Of a DNA stretch of 64,000 bases, positions 8,612 through 18,269 are shown one piece after another. A program made the position numbers and the translations under genes. The notes beneath the pieces are model-generated. The model was not told the DNA's origin. It was given only the letters and a program-made list of their open reading frames with translations, and made no database searches. Source of the DNA: Enterobacteriaceae endosymbiont of Donacia cinerea (GTDB lineage: Bacteria > Pseudomonadota > Gammaproteobacteria > Enterobacterales > Enterobacteriaceae). Every line of letters begins with the position of its first letter. Position 1 is the first letter of the stretch. The DNA lies in NCBI RefSeq assembly GCF_012569925.1, contig NZ_CP046204.1, positions 64,314 through 128,313 on the forward strand, given 5' to 3'.

Positions 8612-10018
8612 ATGTTTGATAGGTCATTAATATTTATATATACTATATCTGCAATATTATTCATATTAAGTATTGCTAATCTTTCAAAAAAAGAAACCTC
8701 TAAAAGAGGTAATTTATTTGCTATTAATGGTATGCTTATTGCTATTATTATTACTATATTAAAATCTCCAATAAATAATATTGGTTATGTATTAGGAGCA
8801 ATTTTTTTAGGTTCTATTATAGGTATTATTATTTCAAAAAAAATTGACATGACCAAAATGCCTCAATTAATAGCAATATTACATAGTTTTGTGGGATTAA
8901 CTGCTATTCTTGTCGGATTTAATAATTATTTATTATTAATTTATAATAAAATTTTATTTTATAAAAATATTCATATTCAATTAATAGAAATCTTTATTAG
9001 TATTTTTATTGGTTCAATAACTTTAATAGGTTCTATTGTTGCTTTTAGTAAATTATCAGGATTTATTAAATCAAAAACTTTAAATATAAAATATAAAAAT
9101 CAAATACATATTTGTACTTTAATAATATCATTTATTTTTATGATAATTTTTTTAAAAACACATAATGTAACATTACAAATTACAGCATTAGGATTAATAT
9201 TTTTAATTTCATTAATATTTGGTTTCCATTTAATAATGAGTATTGGTGGAGCAGACATGCCTGTAGTAATTTCAATGTTAAATTCTTATTCAGGATGGGC
9301 AGCTGCATCTTCAGGATTTATGTTAACTAATGATTTATTAATTATAACTGGAGCTTTAGTTGGTTCTTCTGGTGCTATTCTATCATATTTAATGTGTAAA
9401 GGAATGAATAGATCGTTTATTAATGTACTACTTGGTGGAAATAATAAATTTTTTAATAAAAATATTATTACAACACAAAAAGATAAAGATATACAAAGTT
9501 TTAAAAAAATATCTATTGAAAATACAGTAGAAATGTTAAAAAATTCTAATAGAATTATTATTGTTCCTGGATATGGATTAGCTGTATCTCAAGCACAATA
9601 TCCACTTTCCGAAATAGTAAAAAAATTACGTTTATTAGATATTATAGTAAAATTTGCTATTCATCCTGTAGCAGGACGTTTACCTGGTCACATGAATGTA
9701 TTATTAGCAGAAGCTAATATACCATACGATATAGTATTAGAAATGGATGAAATTAATAAAGATTTTATTAATACAGATACTGTATTAGTAATAGGTGCTA
9801 ATGATACAGTTAATCCATTAGCTCAAGAAGATATTAATAGTCCAATATCAGGTATGCCTGTATTAGAAGTTTGGAAAGCTAATAATATTATTATTCTTAA
9901 AAGAAGTATGAATCAAGGATATTCAGGTATTAGTAATCCTTTATTTTATAAAGATAATAGTTATATGTTATTTGGTGATGCTAAAGATATAATAAATAAA
10001 ATTTTGAAAATTATATAA
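8612..10018 (+). CDS. pntB: NAD(P) transhydrogenase, beta subunit
   Basis: PntB holds most of the proton-conducting membrane domain and the NADP(H)-binding domain III. The 468-residue product (462 in E. coli) shows about eight to nine hydrophobic segments over residues 1-265, then the soluble domain with [30 protein letters not shown] and GANDTVNP motifs. TAAGGAG immediately after the pntA stop is a strong ribosome-binding site. A 12-bp hairpin just past the stop is a plausible terminator. Confidence 0.97.
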   Translation: MFDRSLIFIYTISAILFILSIANLSKKETSKRGNLFAINGMLIAIIITILKSPINNIGYVLGAIFLGSIIGIIISKKIDMTKMPQLIAILHSFVGLTAILVGFNNYLLLIYNKILFYKNIHIQLIEIFISIFIGSITLIGSIVAFSKLSGFIKSKTLNIKYKNQIHICTLIISFIFMIIFLKTHNVTLQITALGLIFLISLIFGFHLIMSIGGADMPVVISMLNSYSGWAAASSGFMLTNDLLIITGALVGSSGAILSYLMCKGMNRSFINVLLGGNNKFFNKNIITTQKDKDIQSFKKISIENTVEMLKNSNRIIIVPGYGLAVSQAQYPLSEIVKKLRLLDIIVKFAIHPVAGRLPGHMNVLLAEANIPYDIVLEMDEINKDFINTDTVLVIGANDTVNPLAQEDINSPISGMPVLEVWKANNIIILKRSMNQGYSGISNPLFYKDNSYMLFGDAKDIINKILKII

Positions 10019-10021
10019 TAT

Positions 10022-10067
10022 TAAAGTTTACTCGCTGTATGTAAGTAAAATACTAGAGTAAACTTTA
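10022..10067. terminator. Hairpin between convergent pntB and rne
   Basis: TAAAGTTTACTC (10022-10033) pairs perfectly with GAGTAAACTTTA (10056-10067) around a 22-nt loop. It lies right after the pntB stop, and rne converges from the other side about 95 bp away. No long T run follows, so it may be a terminator or an mRNA 3'-end stabiliser. Confidence 0.5.
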
Positions 10068-10161
10068 TAAATTATTAAAATAATATTTTTATAAATAAAA
10101 TCGATTTTTTATATAAATATTTTTTTATAAAATATTAGTTTTTTTATAATATATAAAAAAA

Positions 10162-12609
10162 CTATGGTCTTTTTACTGGAGATGTAGCATATCTTTTAGC
10201 TGCATGTCCCCCTGCGCCTTTCTTATTTTTTGAATTAAACGATGAATTAATTAATTTATTATTAAAATAATTTGGAAAATTATTTTGTATTTTTTTTCCA
10301 TTTGATAAAATATAACTTTTATACATTTTTTTTTTTGTTAAAAAATTATTATTTTTAATTTTAAAATGATGTTTATCAATTAAATCTGGAATAATTATAT
10401 TTGTTTTAGATATTAAATTTTCTTTAAAATTTAATTTTACTTTATCTAATATTATTTTATTAGTTTTAATATGATTCTTTAATTTATTAAATCCAATTTT
10501 ATTTTCTATAGAAAATTTAGATATATTATTTTTTTGATCTTCAGTAATAATATTATTTTTAATATATTTCTTTTTATTTAAATAAGAATTTTTATTTACT
10601 TGTATTTTTAAAAATTTTTTTAATTTAAAATAATTAAAATTATTATGACTATTTTTTTGATTTTTATATATTAATTGATTATTTAATTTTATTGGTTTTA
10701 AGTTATTTTTTATTAAATTAGAAATTGGAACATTTTTTTTTTTATAAAAATTTAAAATTTTTTCTTTGTTCAAATTTGTTTTATTTAAAAAATTATTAAT
10801 ATTTTGACTTAAACTACTTTTTTTATTATAAAATAAATATTTATTAAATATATTTAAAATAATTTTATTTATAAAGATTATTTTTTGTATAAAAAAATTT
10901 TTAAATTTTTTTAAATAAATTTTTTTTTTCTTTAAAAAATTAAATAATTTACATTTTTTAAAAAAAGAATAATTTTTTTTTTCTATTCTGGATTGATTAT
11001 ATATTTTTGATGTTTTAAATTTAATATCTTTATTTATCAAAATTTTATTTAAAAACTTATTTTTAAAATAATGATAACTATTAAAACTTAAATTTAATTT
11101 AAGAATTTTTTTTATAAAAAAATAAACATTTTTTTTATCTTCTCCATGTTTTATTCTTAAAATATAATAATTAGGTGTATTTAATTTATCATTAGGAATT
11201 ATAAAAGTTCTTATTTTTCTATTTTCAATTGCATTTACTACATTTCTTTTTTCATTTAACAAATAAGATGCTATTGTTACAGGAACTATAGCATATACTT
11301 CTTTTGTATTTTCTTTAAAAGATTCTTCTTCTATTAATCTTAAAATAGATAAAGATAAAGACTTACTATTTCTTAAATTACCATTTCCTAAACATCTAGG
11401 ACATAAATAATAACTAGATTCTTTTAAAGATGATTTTAATCTTTGACGAGACATTTCTAATAATCCAAATTTTGAAATATTATTTATTTGAATTTTAGCT
11501 CTATCTTGACTTATCTTATTTAATAATCTTTTTTCTATAATTTTTTTATTTTTTAAAAGTACCATATCAATAAAATCTATAACAATTAATCCTCCTACAT
11601 CTCGTAATCTTAACTGTCTAATAATTTCATCAGCTGCTTCTAAATTAATATTTAAAGCTGTTTCTTCAATATCTATACCTTTAGTAGCTTTAGAAGAATT
11701 AACATCAACTGATGTTAATGCTTCTGTAGTATCAATAATAATTGATCCACCTGAAGATAATTGAACTTTTCGTTGAAAAGCAGTTTCAATTTGTGATTCT
11801 ATTTGATAATGACTAAATAAAGGAACAGTTCCTTTATATAACTTAATTTTATGTTTTAAATCTGACCTTCCTAAAATATTAATATGTTTTTTTGCTAATT
11901 TTAATATTTTAGGATTATCAATTAAAATTTCATTAATATCTTGATATAAATAATCACGTAATGCTCTGACAATTATATTACTTTCCTGATATATTAAAAA
12001 TGGAGCAGGTTTATGTTTAGCTGTATTTTTTATTGTTTCCCAATGTTTTAACCTAAATTTTAAATCTAATTTAAATGTTTCTATATTTTTACCTAAACCA
12101 GCTGTACGAATAATTACACTCATATTATGAGGTAAGTATAATAATGATATAATATTTTTTAAATATTTTCTATTATCACCTTCTATTTTTCTTGATATTC
12201 CATTTGAATTAGGATTATTAGGCATTAATACTAAATAACTTCCAGCCAAACTAATAAATGTTGTTAATGATGCTCCTTTATTCCCTCGTTCTTCTTTATT
12301 TATTTGTACAATAATTTCTTTACCAAGTAATAAAGAATCTTTTAAATTTAGTTTATTATATAAATTTTGATTAGAAAAATATTCTTTTGTAATTTCTTTA
12401 ATTGGTAAAAAACCATGTTTCTCTACTCCATAATCTACAAAAACAGCTTCTAAACTTGGTTCAATACGTGTAATTTTACCTTTATATATATTAGATTTTT
12501 TTTGTATATAATTAGAATTTTCTATATCTAAATCATATAACTTTTGTCCATCTACTAAAGCAACACGTATTTCTTCATGTTGAGTAGCATTTATTAACAT
12601 TCTTTTCAT
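10162..12609 (-). CDS. rne: Ribonuclease E
   Basis: RNase E is the essential endoribonuclease for mRNA decay and rRNA/tRNA processing and the scaffold of the degradosome. The N-terminal half follows E. coli closely: MKRMLINATQ start, S1 domain (NIYKGKITRIEPSLEAVFVDYG), the catalytic aspartates in TSVDVNSS and VIDFIDM, and the Zn-link CPRCLGNG. The total is 815 residues against 1061. Residues from about 530 to 790 are Lys/Asn/Ile-rich low complexity with no recognisable scaffold motif. The last 20 residues (KKGAGGHAAKRYATSPVKRP), however, resemble the PNPase-binding tip of the E. coli enzyme. Confidence 0.95.
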   Translation of the reverse strand: MKRMLINATQHEEIRVALVDGQKLYDLDIENSNYIQKKSNIYKGKITRIEPSLEAVFVDYGVEKHGFLPIKEITKEYFSNQNLYNKLNLKDSLLLGKEIIVQINKEERGNKGASLTTFISLAGSYLVLMPNNPNSNGISRKIEGDNRKYLKNIISLLYLPHNMSVIIRTAGLGKNIETFKLDLKFRLKHWETIKNTAKHKPAPFLIYQESNIIVRALRDYLYQDINEILIDNPKILKLAKKHINILGRSDLKHKIKLYKGTVPLFSHYQIESQIETAFQRKVQLSSGGSIIIDTTEALTSVDVNSSKATKGIDIEETALNINLEAADEIIRQLRLRDVGGLIVIDFIDMVLLKNKKIIEKRLLNKISQDRAKIQINNISKFGLLEMSRQRLKSSLKESSYYLCPRCLGNGNLRNSKSLSLSILRLIEEESFKENTKEVYAIVPVTIASYLLNEKRNVVNAIENRKIRTFIIPNDKLNTPNYYILRIKHGEDKKNVYFFIKKILKLNLSFNSYHYFKNKFLNKILINKDIKFKTSKIYNQSRIEKKNYSFFKKCKLFNFLKKKKIYLKKFKNFFIQKIIFINKIILNIFNKYLFYNKKSSLSQNINNFLNKTNLNKEKILNFYKKKNVPISNLIKNNLKPIKLNNQLIYKNQKNSHNNFNYFKLKKFLKIQVNKNSYLNKKKYIKNNIITEDQKNNISKFSIENKIGFNKLKNHIKTNKIILDKVKLNFKENLISKTNIIIPDLIDKHHFKIKNNNFLTKKKMYKSYILSNGKKIQNNFPNYFNNKLINSSFNSKNKKGAGGHAAKRYATSPVKRP

Positions 12610-12946
12610 AATAACTTACTCATGTATTTATTTTATAAATTTATTAATATTTTTATACAAAAACAAAAAAATTATATAATAAGAAAATTATATTTAATAT
12701 TTAATGAATAGGTAAAAACTAAAATACTAATTATTTTATAATAATAGAATATACTTTATGATTATGTATATTTTATAAAACTTTATAAAAAATTATTAAC
12801 TAAAATAATATTAACATAAAATTTTATTTTAAATAATAATTTTATATTAAAGCATATTAAAATAATAAATATTATTATATTTTTTTATATTTTTTAATTA
12901 TATTAATATAATTGCTAATTTATTTTATAAATATTTTTATAATATT
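12610..12946. promoter_or_regulatory. Divergent rne/rluC spacer
   Basis: This 337-bp gap lies between the divergent starts of rne and rluC and is almost all A/T. It must hold the promoters and 5' untranslated regions of both genes. In E. coli the rne leader has structured elements for RNase E autoregulation; I see no clearly conserved hairpin, small ORF or RNA gene here. Confidence 0.5.
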
Positions 12947-13882
12947 ATGTACAAAATTATAATTGTTCCATCTGTTATTGATACACAAAGAATTGATAAT
13001 TTTTTAATAAATAAATTTAAAAATGTACCTAAAAGTATGATATATAGAATGTTAAGAAAAGGAAAAATAAAAGTTAATAAAAAAAAAATACTTCCAAAGT
13101 TTAAAATTAAATCTCATGATATAATAAAAATTCCTGATATATATCTAAATAAAATAAAACCAGTTAAATATAACTTAACTTTAGATAAAATAAAATTTTT
13201 AAAAAAAACAATTATTTTTGAAGATGAATATATTTTAGTTATAAATAAACCTTCTGGTATAGCAGTACATGGAGGTAGTGGAATTAACTATGGTATTATT
13301 GAAAATTTTAGATGTTTATTTAAAAAAAAAAAATTTTTAGAACTTGTACATAGAATTGATAAAGAAACTTCTGGTATTTTATTAATAGCTAAAAAAAGAT
13401 CAATATTAAAAACTTTACAAAAACAATTAATGGAAAAAAAAATAATTAAAGAATATATTGCCTTAGTTAAAGGTAATTGTTTCAAACAAAAATATATTTA
13501 TATTAAAAATTTTTTAATAAAAAATTTTTCAAATAAAAAAATTAAAGTAAAAATAGATAATAAAGGTAAATATGCAGAAACTAAATTTAAAATAATTAAA
13601 AATTATAAAGATATTATGTTAATAAAAATTAATCCTATAACAGGGAGAACACATCAAATTAGGGTTCATATGTCTTATTTAAATTTTCCTATCGTTAATG
13701 ACCAAAGATATGGTGATGAGAATTTTAATTTTCAATTTCAAAAATATTATAATTTAGATAGATTATTTTTACATGCTAAAAGTATTACTTTTATACATCC
13801 AAAAAATAATAAAAAAATTAGAATTTTTGCTCCATTAAGTAATGAATTAAATAATTGTTTATTAAAATTAAGATGTAAATAA
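12947..13882 (+). CDS. rluC: 23S rRNA pseudouridine synthase RluC
   Basis: RluC makes pseudouridines 955, 2504 and 2580 in E. coli 23S rRNA. The 311-residue protein has an N-terminal S4 RNA-binding domain (about residues 12-75) followed by the RsuA/RluA catalytic domain. The catalytic aspartate is D138 in HRIDKETSG. TGRTHQIRVHM is the family's second signature. It sits divergent from rne and upstream of rpmF, as in E. coli, so RluC is favoured over RluD or RluA on context. No Shine-Dalgarno is obvious. Confidence 0.93.
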   Translation: MYKIIIVPSVIDTQRIDNFLINKFKNVPKSMIYRMLRKGKIKVNKKKILPKFKIKSHDIIKIPDIYLNKIKPVKYNLTLDKIKFLKKTIIFEDEYILVINKPSGIAVHGGSGINYGIIENFRCLFKKKKFLELVHRIDKETSGILLIAKKRSILKTLQKQLMEKKIIKEYIALVKGNCFKQKYIYIKNFLIKNFSNKKIKVKIDNKGKYAETKFKIIKNYKDIMLIKINPITGRTHQIRVHMSYLNFPIVNDQRYGDENFNFQFQKYYNLDRLFLHAKSITFIHPKNNKKIRIFAPLSNELNNCLLKLRCK

Positions 13883-13985
13883 ATAATATTGCAAATATAA
13901 ACAAACATATTTATAATAAAAATTTATTTAATTAGATATTATATAACATTACTCGATAATATAAAAAGGTATATAAATAAATAAT

Positions 13986-14177
13986 ATGGCTGTTCAAAAA
14001 CATAAAAAATCAAGATCTAAAAGAGGAATGAGACGTTCTCATGATAAATTATCTAATAATAAAATTTTATTAATAAATAAAAAAACAGGAAGAAAATATT
14101 TATATCATCATATAACTGATGATGGATTTTATAGAGGAAAACGTATTCTTATTAAGAATAATAATAATGTAAAATAA
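13986..14177 (+). CDS. rpmF: 50S ribosomal protein L32
   Basis: The 63-residue product begins MAVQKHKKSRSKRGMRRSHD and contains HHITDDGFYRGK, both diagnostic of L32. The C-terminus is a few residues longer (IKNNNNVK). In E. coli rpmF leads an operon into plsX-fabH-fabD; here fabD starts only 16 bp after the rpmF stop, so plsX and fabH have been deleted. Confidence 0.97.
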   Translation: MAVQKHKKSRSKRGMRRSHDKLSNNKILLINKKTGRKYLYHHITDDGFYRGKRILIKNNNNVK

Positions 14178-14193
14178 ATATTTATTATAAAAT

Positions 14194-15149
14194 ATGAAAA
14201 AATTTGCTGCTGTTTTTCCTGGACAGGGAACTCAATTTACTGGAATGATATCTTGCTTATATATAAAATATAAAATTATAAGGGAAACTTTTTATTTTGC
14301 TTCAGAAATACTTGGATATGATCTATGGAACCTTATTAAAAATGGACCTTTAAAAAAATTAAATAAAACATACTATACACAACCTGCTATTTTAGTAACA
14401 TCTATAGCTATATATAAACTATGGATACAAAAAAACAAAATATTACCTAGTATAGTTACTGGTTATAGTTTAGGTGAATATACAGCTATGGTATGTAGTA
14501 ATATTATTAGTTTTATGGATGCTATTAAAATAGTAGAATTCAGAGGAAAATTAATGCATGAAATATCATCTCATTTGAATGATTTCAAAATTAATGGATA
14601 TTATATGAAAACTATTATTGGATTAAAAAAAAAAAAATAGAAAATATTTGTAAAAAAATATCAATAAATAATAATGTTATTTCAATATCAAATTATAATT
14701 CTCCTAATAATATAACAGTTAGTGGAAATAAATTAGCTATAATAAAGGCCATTAAAATATTTAAATCTTTAGGTGCATATATAATACCTATTAATATAAA
14801 TATACCTTCTCATTGTTTATTAATGAAACCAATAGCATATAAATTTAAAATTTTTTTAGATAAAATTATTATAAATAAACCAAATATTAAATTTATTAAT
14901 AGTACAAATTGTAGACATGAAAACTCATCTAAAAAAATCAAAAAAAATTTAGTAAAACAATTATATTCTACAATTAATTGGGTGGGATGTATAAATTTTA
15001 TAGAAAAACAAAATATATTTAATATAATAGAATTTACTCCTAAAAATATGTTGAAAAAAATATCACAACAAATTACAAAAAATATTAATATAAATTCAAT
15101 TTATAATGTAAAAACATTTCTTTTAACATCTAAAAAATATAAAATTTAA
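14194..15149 (+). CDS. fabD: Malonyl-CoA:ACP transacylase, interrupted by a 1-nt frameshift in an A13 tract
   Basis: FabD loads malonyl groups from CoA onto ACP. The first frame (14194-14640, 148 residues) carries FPGQGTQ and the nucleophile S92 in GYSLGEY, then runs into a TAG after thirteen A's (14625-14637). The next frame continues the protein exactly: one added A turns IIGLKKKK-stop into IIGLKKKKIENICKK, matching E. coli IIGLDDASIAKACEE. It goes on through SISNYNSPNNITVSGNK and the catalytic His in IPSHCLLMKP to TAA at 15149. With the extra base the protein would have 318 residues (309 in E. coli). Conservation on both sides suggests a working gene rescued by slippage, rather than a dead one. 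Residue 91 is Tyr where E. coli has His. Confidence 0.9.
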
Positions 15150-15158
15150 TACAAACAT

Positions 15159-15911
15159 ATGTTAAAAAATATTCATTTTAAAAATAAAATAGCTTTAGTT
15201 ACTGGAGCAAGTAAAGGGATAGGTTATAGTATTGCTAACACATTAGCAAATTATGGTGCCTATGTAATAGGTACGTCAACTAATATTAATGGAATAAAAA
15301 AAATTAATAATTATTTAGGTAAAAATGGAACTGGTTTAATTCTTGATTTAAAAAATAAATCACCATGTATGATTAATAATTTAATTAGATATATTATAAA
15401 TAACTTTAAAAAATTAGATATACTTATTAATAATGCTGGGATCATATATGATAGGCTTGTATTAAATATGACAGATTATCAATGGGATGATGTATTACAA
15501 ATTAATTTAACTTCTATTTTTAGAATTTGTAGAGAAGTTATTTATTATATGTTAAAAAAATCATTTGGTCGTATCATTAATATTGGATCTACTATAGGAA
15601 TTACTGGAAATATAGGACAAGCTAATTATGCAGCATCTAAATCAGGAATTGTTGGATTTAGTAAATCTTTAGCTAGAGAAGTAGCTTCTAAAGGTATTAC
15701 CGTAAATGTTATATCTCCTGGTTATATTAAAACTAATATGACATTAAATCTTCAAAAAAAAAATCATGATAGTATCATAGCACAAATTCCATCTAAACGT
15801 TTTGGTTATCCTCAAGAAATAGCTGATGCTGTAATTTTTTTAGCTTCTGAAAAAGCATCTTATATTACAGGAGAAATACTTAATATTAATGGTGGTTTGT
15901 ATATGGGATAA
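15159..15911 (+). CDS. fabG: 3-oxoacyl-[ACP] reductase (NADPH)
   Basis: FabG reduces beta-ketoacyl-ACP in fatty-acid elongation. The 250-residue SDR protein has the cofactor motif TGASKGIG, NNAGI, the catalytic Ser in NIGSTIG, and YAASK (Tyr and Lys). It ends GGLYMG, close to the E. coli C-terminus GGMYM. It starts 10 bp after fabD and precedes acpP as in the E. coli fabDG-acpP-fabF order. Confidence 0.97.
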   Translation: MLKNIHFKNKIALVTGASKGIGYSIANTLANYGAYVIGTSTNINGIKKINNYLGKNGTGLILDLKNKSPCMINNLIRYIINNFKKLDILINNAGIIYDRLVLNMTDYQWDDVLQINLTSIFRICREVIYYMLKKSFGRIINIGSTIGITGNIGQANYAASKSGIVGFSKSLAREVASKGITVNVISPGYIKTNMTLNLQKKNHDSIIAQIPSKRFGYPQEIADAVIFLASEKASYITGEILNINGGLYMG

Positions 15912-15974
15912 TTTTATTATTTTATTTTTTCAAAATAAATTATCTAAAATAATTTTATAGGAAATATAAAGATT

Positions 15975-16214
15975 ATGAGTAATTCTATTACTAAACGTAT
16001 TAAAAAAATCATTATTAATCAATTAGGAATTAAAAAAAAAAAATTTTTTCATGATTCTTCTTTTAAAAAAGATTTAGGTGCAGATTCTCTTGATACTATA
16101 GAAATTATAATGGCCTTAGAAGAAGAATTTAATATTGAAATTTTAGATGAAGATGCTGAAAAAATTACTTCTCTTCAAGAAGCTATTAATTATATTAATA
16201 ATTATAAAAAATAA
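15975..16214 (+). CDS. acpP: Acyl carrier protein
   Basis: The 79-residue acidic helical protein carries the phosphopantetheine attachment serine in DLGADSLDT (about residue 38) and the following helix [11 protein letters not shown] that contacts Fab enzymes. It also serves LipB in lipoate synthesis. AGGA lies 15 bases before ATG. An exceptionally long hairpin follows immediately after its stop and separates it from fabF. Confidence 0.98.
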   Translation: MSNSITKRIKKIIINQLGIKKKKFFHDSSFKKDLGADSLDTIEIIMALEEEFNIEILDEDAEKITSLQEAINYINNYKK

Positions 16215-16282
16215 AATTTAATTGATATTATGGGATAGAGTAAAAATATATTTTTACTCTATTCCATAATATTAATTAAATT
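16215..16282. terminator. Long near-perfect hairpin between acpP and fabF
   Basis: Positions 16215-16248 pair with 16249-16282 to make a stem of about 34 bp in the DNA, broken only by two G-T (G-U) pairs. The core is TGGGATAGAGTAAAAAT. Even with a small loop, about 30 pairs can form in RNA. It starts at the acpP stop codon. It could terminate or attenuate transcription, or protect the 3' end of the abundant acpP mRNA, since fabF continues in the same direction. No T run follows. Confidence 0.6.
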
Positions 16283-16312
16283 ATTAAATATAATTTATAT
16301 AGAAGATATATA

Positions 16313-17557
16313 ATGTTTAAACATAGGCGTGTAGTAATTACTGGTATTGGTATGATTACTCCAATAGGAAATTCAATAGAATCTAATTGGTTTAATCTTA
16401 TTAATGGTAATAGTGGTATTAATTTTATTAATACTTTTAATACTAGTAAATATAAAACTAAAATTGCTGGATTAATAACAAATTTTAAATATCAGAATTA
16501 TATTTCTGATAAAAAAAAAAAAAATATTGATTTATTTATTCAATACGGTTTAGTAGCATGTAAAGAAGCTATTAAAAATTCTGGTTTAATATTAAAAAAA
16601 TCTTACAATCCTAGATTTGGAATTTCTGTAGGTTCTGGTTTAGGAGGTATTAATTTAATAGAAAAAAATGCTAATATTTTATATAAAAAAGGCCCTAAAA
16701 AAATAACTCCATTTTTTATGACATCAACACTTATGAATATGTTAACCGGGAATATTGCAATAAATTATAAAATAACAGGACCTAGTTTAACAATTAGTAC
16801 AGCTTGTAGTTCTGGAATACATAATATTGGAATTGCTTTTAAGATGATATCTTATAATGATGCTGATGTAATGATAACAGGAGCTTCAGAAAAAGCTATA
16901 ACACCTTTAAGTTTAAGTGGTTTTTGTGCAATGAATGCTTTATCTAAAAGAAATAATAAACCACAACAAGCAAGTAGACCATGGGATAAAGATAGAGATG
17001 GTTTTGTACTTGGAGATGGTGCAGGTATAATAATTTTAGAAGAATATAATCATGCAAGAAAAAGAAATGCAAATATTTTGGCTGAATTAGTAGGTTTTGG
17101 GATGAGTAATGACTCATATCATATAGCTGCTCCTTCCATTAATGGAGAAGGAGCACAATTAGCAATGTTAAATGCACTTAAAGATGCTAATCTTGATCCT
17201 GAAAAAATTAAATATATAAATGCACATAGTACATCAACTATTTTAGGAGATATAGCGGAAGTAAATGCTATTAAGAAAATTTTTAAAAATAATTGTTATA
17301 AATTATGTGTAAGTTCTACTAAATCAATTACTGGACATTTATTAGGTGCTGCTGGTGCAATTGAATCTATTTATTCTATTTTATCTTTAAAAAATCAAAT
17401 AGTTCCTCCTACAATTAATTTAGATAATCCTGATAAAAATTTAGATTTAGATTTTATTCCTAAAATTTCAAGAGATGTTCGTAATATGGAATATGTATTA
17501 TGTAATTCTTTTGGTTTTGGAGGAACTCATGCATCATTAATTTTTAAAAAAATATAA
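16313..17557 (+). CDS. fabF: 3-oxoacyl-[ACP] synthase II
   Basis: FabF condenses malonyl-ACP with acyl-ACP. The 414-residue protein keeps the Cys-His-His triad: Cys in STACSSGIHNIG, the first His in NAHSTST (the family norm is NAHGTST), and the second His in SITGHLLGAAG. The C-terminal NSFGFGGTHASLIFKKI is as in E. coli. Because fabH is missing from this cluster, FabF (or a FabB elsewhere) may also have to start chains. tmk follows 90 bp later, with pabC and mltG of the E. coli cluster deleted. Confidence 0.97.
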   Translation: MFKHRRVVITGIGMITPIGNSIESNWFNLINGNSGINFINTFNTSKYKTKIAGLITNFKYQNYISDKKKKNIDLFIQYGLVACKEAIKNSGLILKKSYNPRFGISVGSGLGGINLIEKNANILYKKGPKKITPFFMTSTLMNMLTGNIAINYKITGPSLTISTACSSGIHNIGIAFKMISYNDADVMITGASEKAITPLSLSGFCAMNALSKRNNKPQQASRPWDKDRDGFVLGDGAGIIILEEYNHARKRNANILAELVGFGMSNDSYHIAAPSINGEGAQLAMLNALKDANLDPEKIKYINAHSTSTILGDIAEVNAIKKIFKNNCYKLCVSSTKSITGHLLGAAGAIESIYSILSLKNQIVPPTINLDNPDKNLDLDFIPKISRDVRNMEYVLCNSFGFGGTHASLIFKKI

Positions 17558-17647
17558 TTTTTAATATTTAAAATTTTTATTTTTTTATTTATAAAAATAA
17601 ATATTATATTATGATCTAATAATAGATATATAATCTTAAAAAATAAA

Positions 17648-18268
17648 ATGAATAAAAAAAAATTTATTGTAGTAGAAGGAATAGATGGTTCAGGAAAATC
17701 TACTATTTGTCATTATATAATGAAATTATTTAATAATCTTAATATTAAAAATGTAATTAGAACTCATGAACCAGGAGGGACTCCAATTGCAGAAAAATTA
17801 AGAAATATTATTAAATTCTCTAAAGGAGAAAATTTTTCTTATAAAACAGAATTATTATTAATATATGCTGCTAGATTACAATTATTAGATAATGTTATAA
17901 GAAAAAATATTGATAATAATTGGATTTTATCAGATAGATATGATTTATCTACATTTGCCTATCAAATAGGGGGGAGAAATATAAATAAAAAAATTATATT
18001 ATTTTTACAAAATTTTATTAATAATAATATAAAACCAAATATAACTATTTATTTAGATGTAAATCCTATAATTTCTTTACAAAGAAGAAAATTTAAAACA
18101 TATGATAGAATTGAAAAAGAATCTATAAATTTTTTTTCTAGAGTTAGAAATTATTATTTAAAAATAGCTAATAAAAGTAAAACTATAAAAATAGTTAATG
18201 CAAATAATAATTTAAAAAATGTAAAATTATCAGTTAAAAAAATTATATATAAATTAATATCACCATAA
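17648..18268 (+). CDS. tmk: Thymidylate kinase
   Basis: Tmk phosphorylates dTMP to dTDP. The P-loop is GIDGSGKST at residues 11-19, the DRYDLST motif follows, and the LID-side segment is YDRIEKESINFFSRVR. The 206 residues match the E. coli length (213). The stop codon is followed after one base by the ATG of holB, the same gene pair and near-overlap as in E. coli, so the two are translationally coupled. Confidence 0.96.
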   Translation: MNKKKFIVVEGIDGSGKSTICHYIMKLFNNLNIKNVIRTHEPGGTPIAEKLRNIIKFSKGENFSYKTELLLIYAARLQLLDNVIRKNIDNNWILSDRYDLSTFAYQIGGRNINKKIILFLQNFINNNIKPNITIYLDVNPIISLQRRKFKTYDRIEKESINFFSRVRNYYLKIANKSKTIKIVNANNNLKNVKLSVKKIIYKLISP

Positions 18269-18269
18269 A

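Noticed and set aside
14823..15149. Separate small gene downstream of a truncated fabD
   Set aside because: The residues continue FabD in order, starting well before this internal ATG (from 14638), so it is the second part of one gene.
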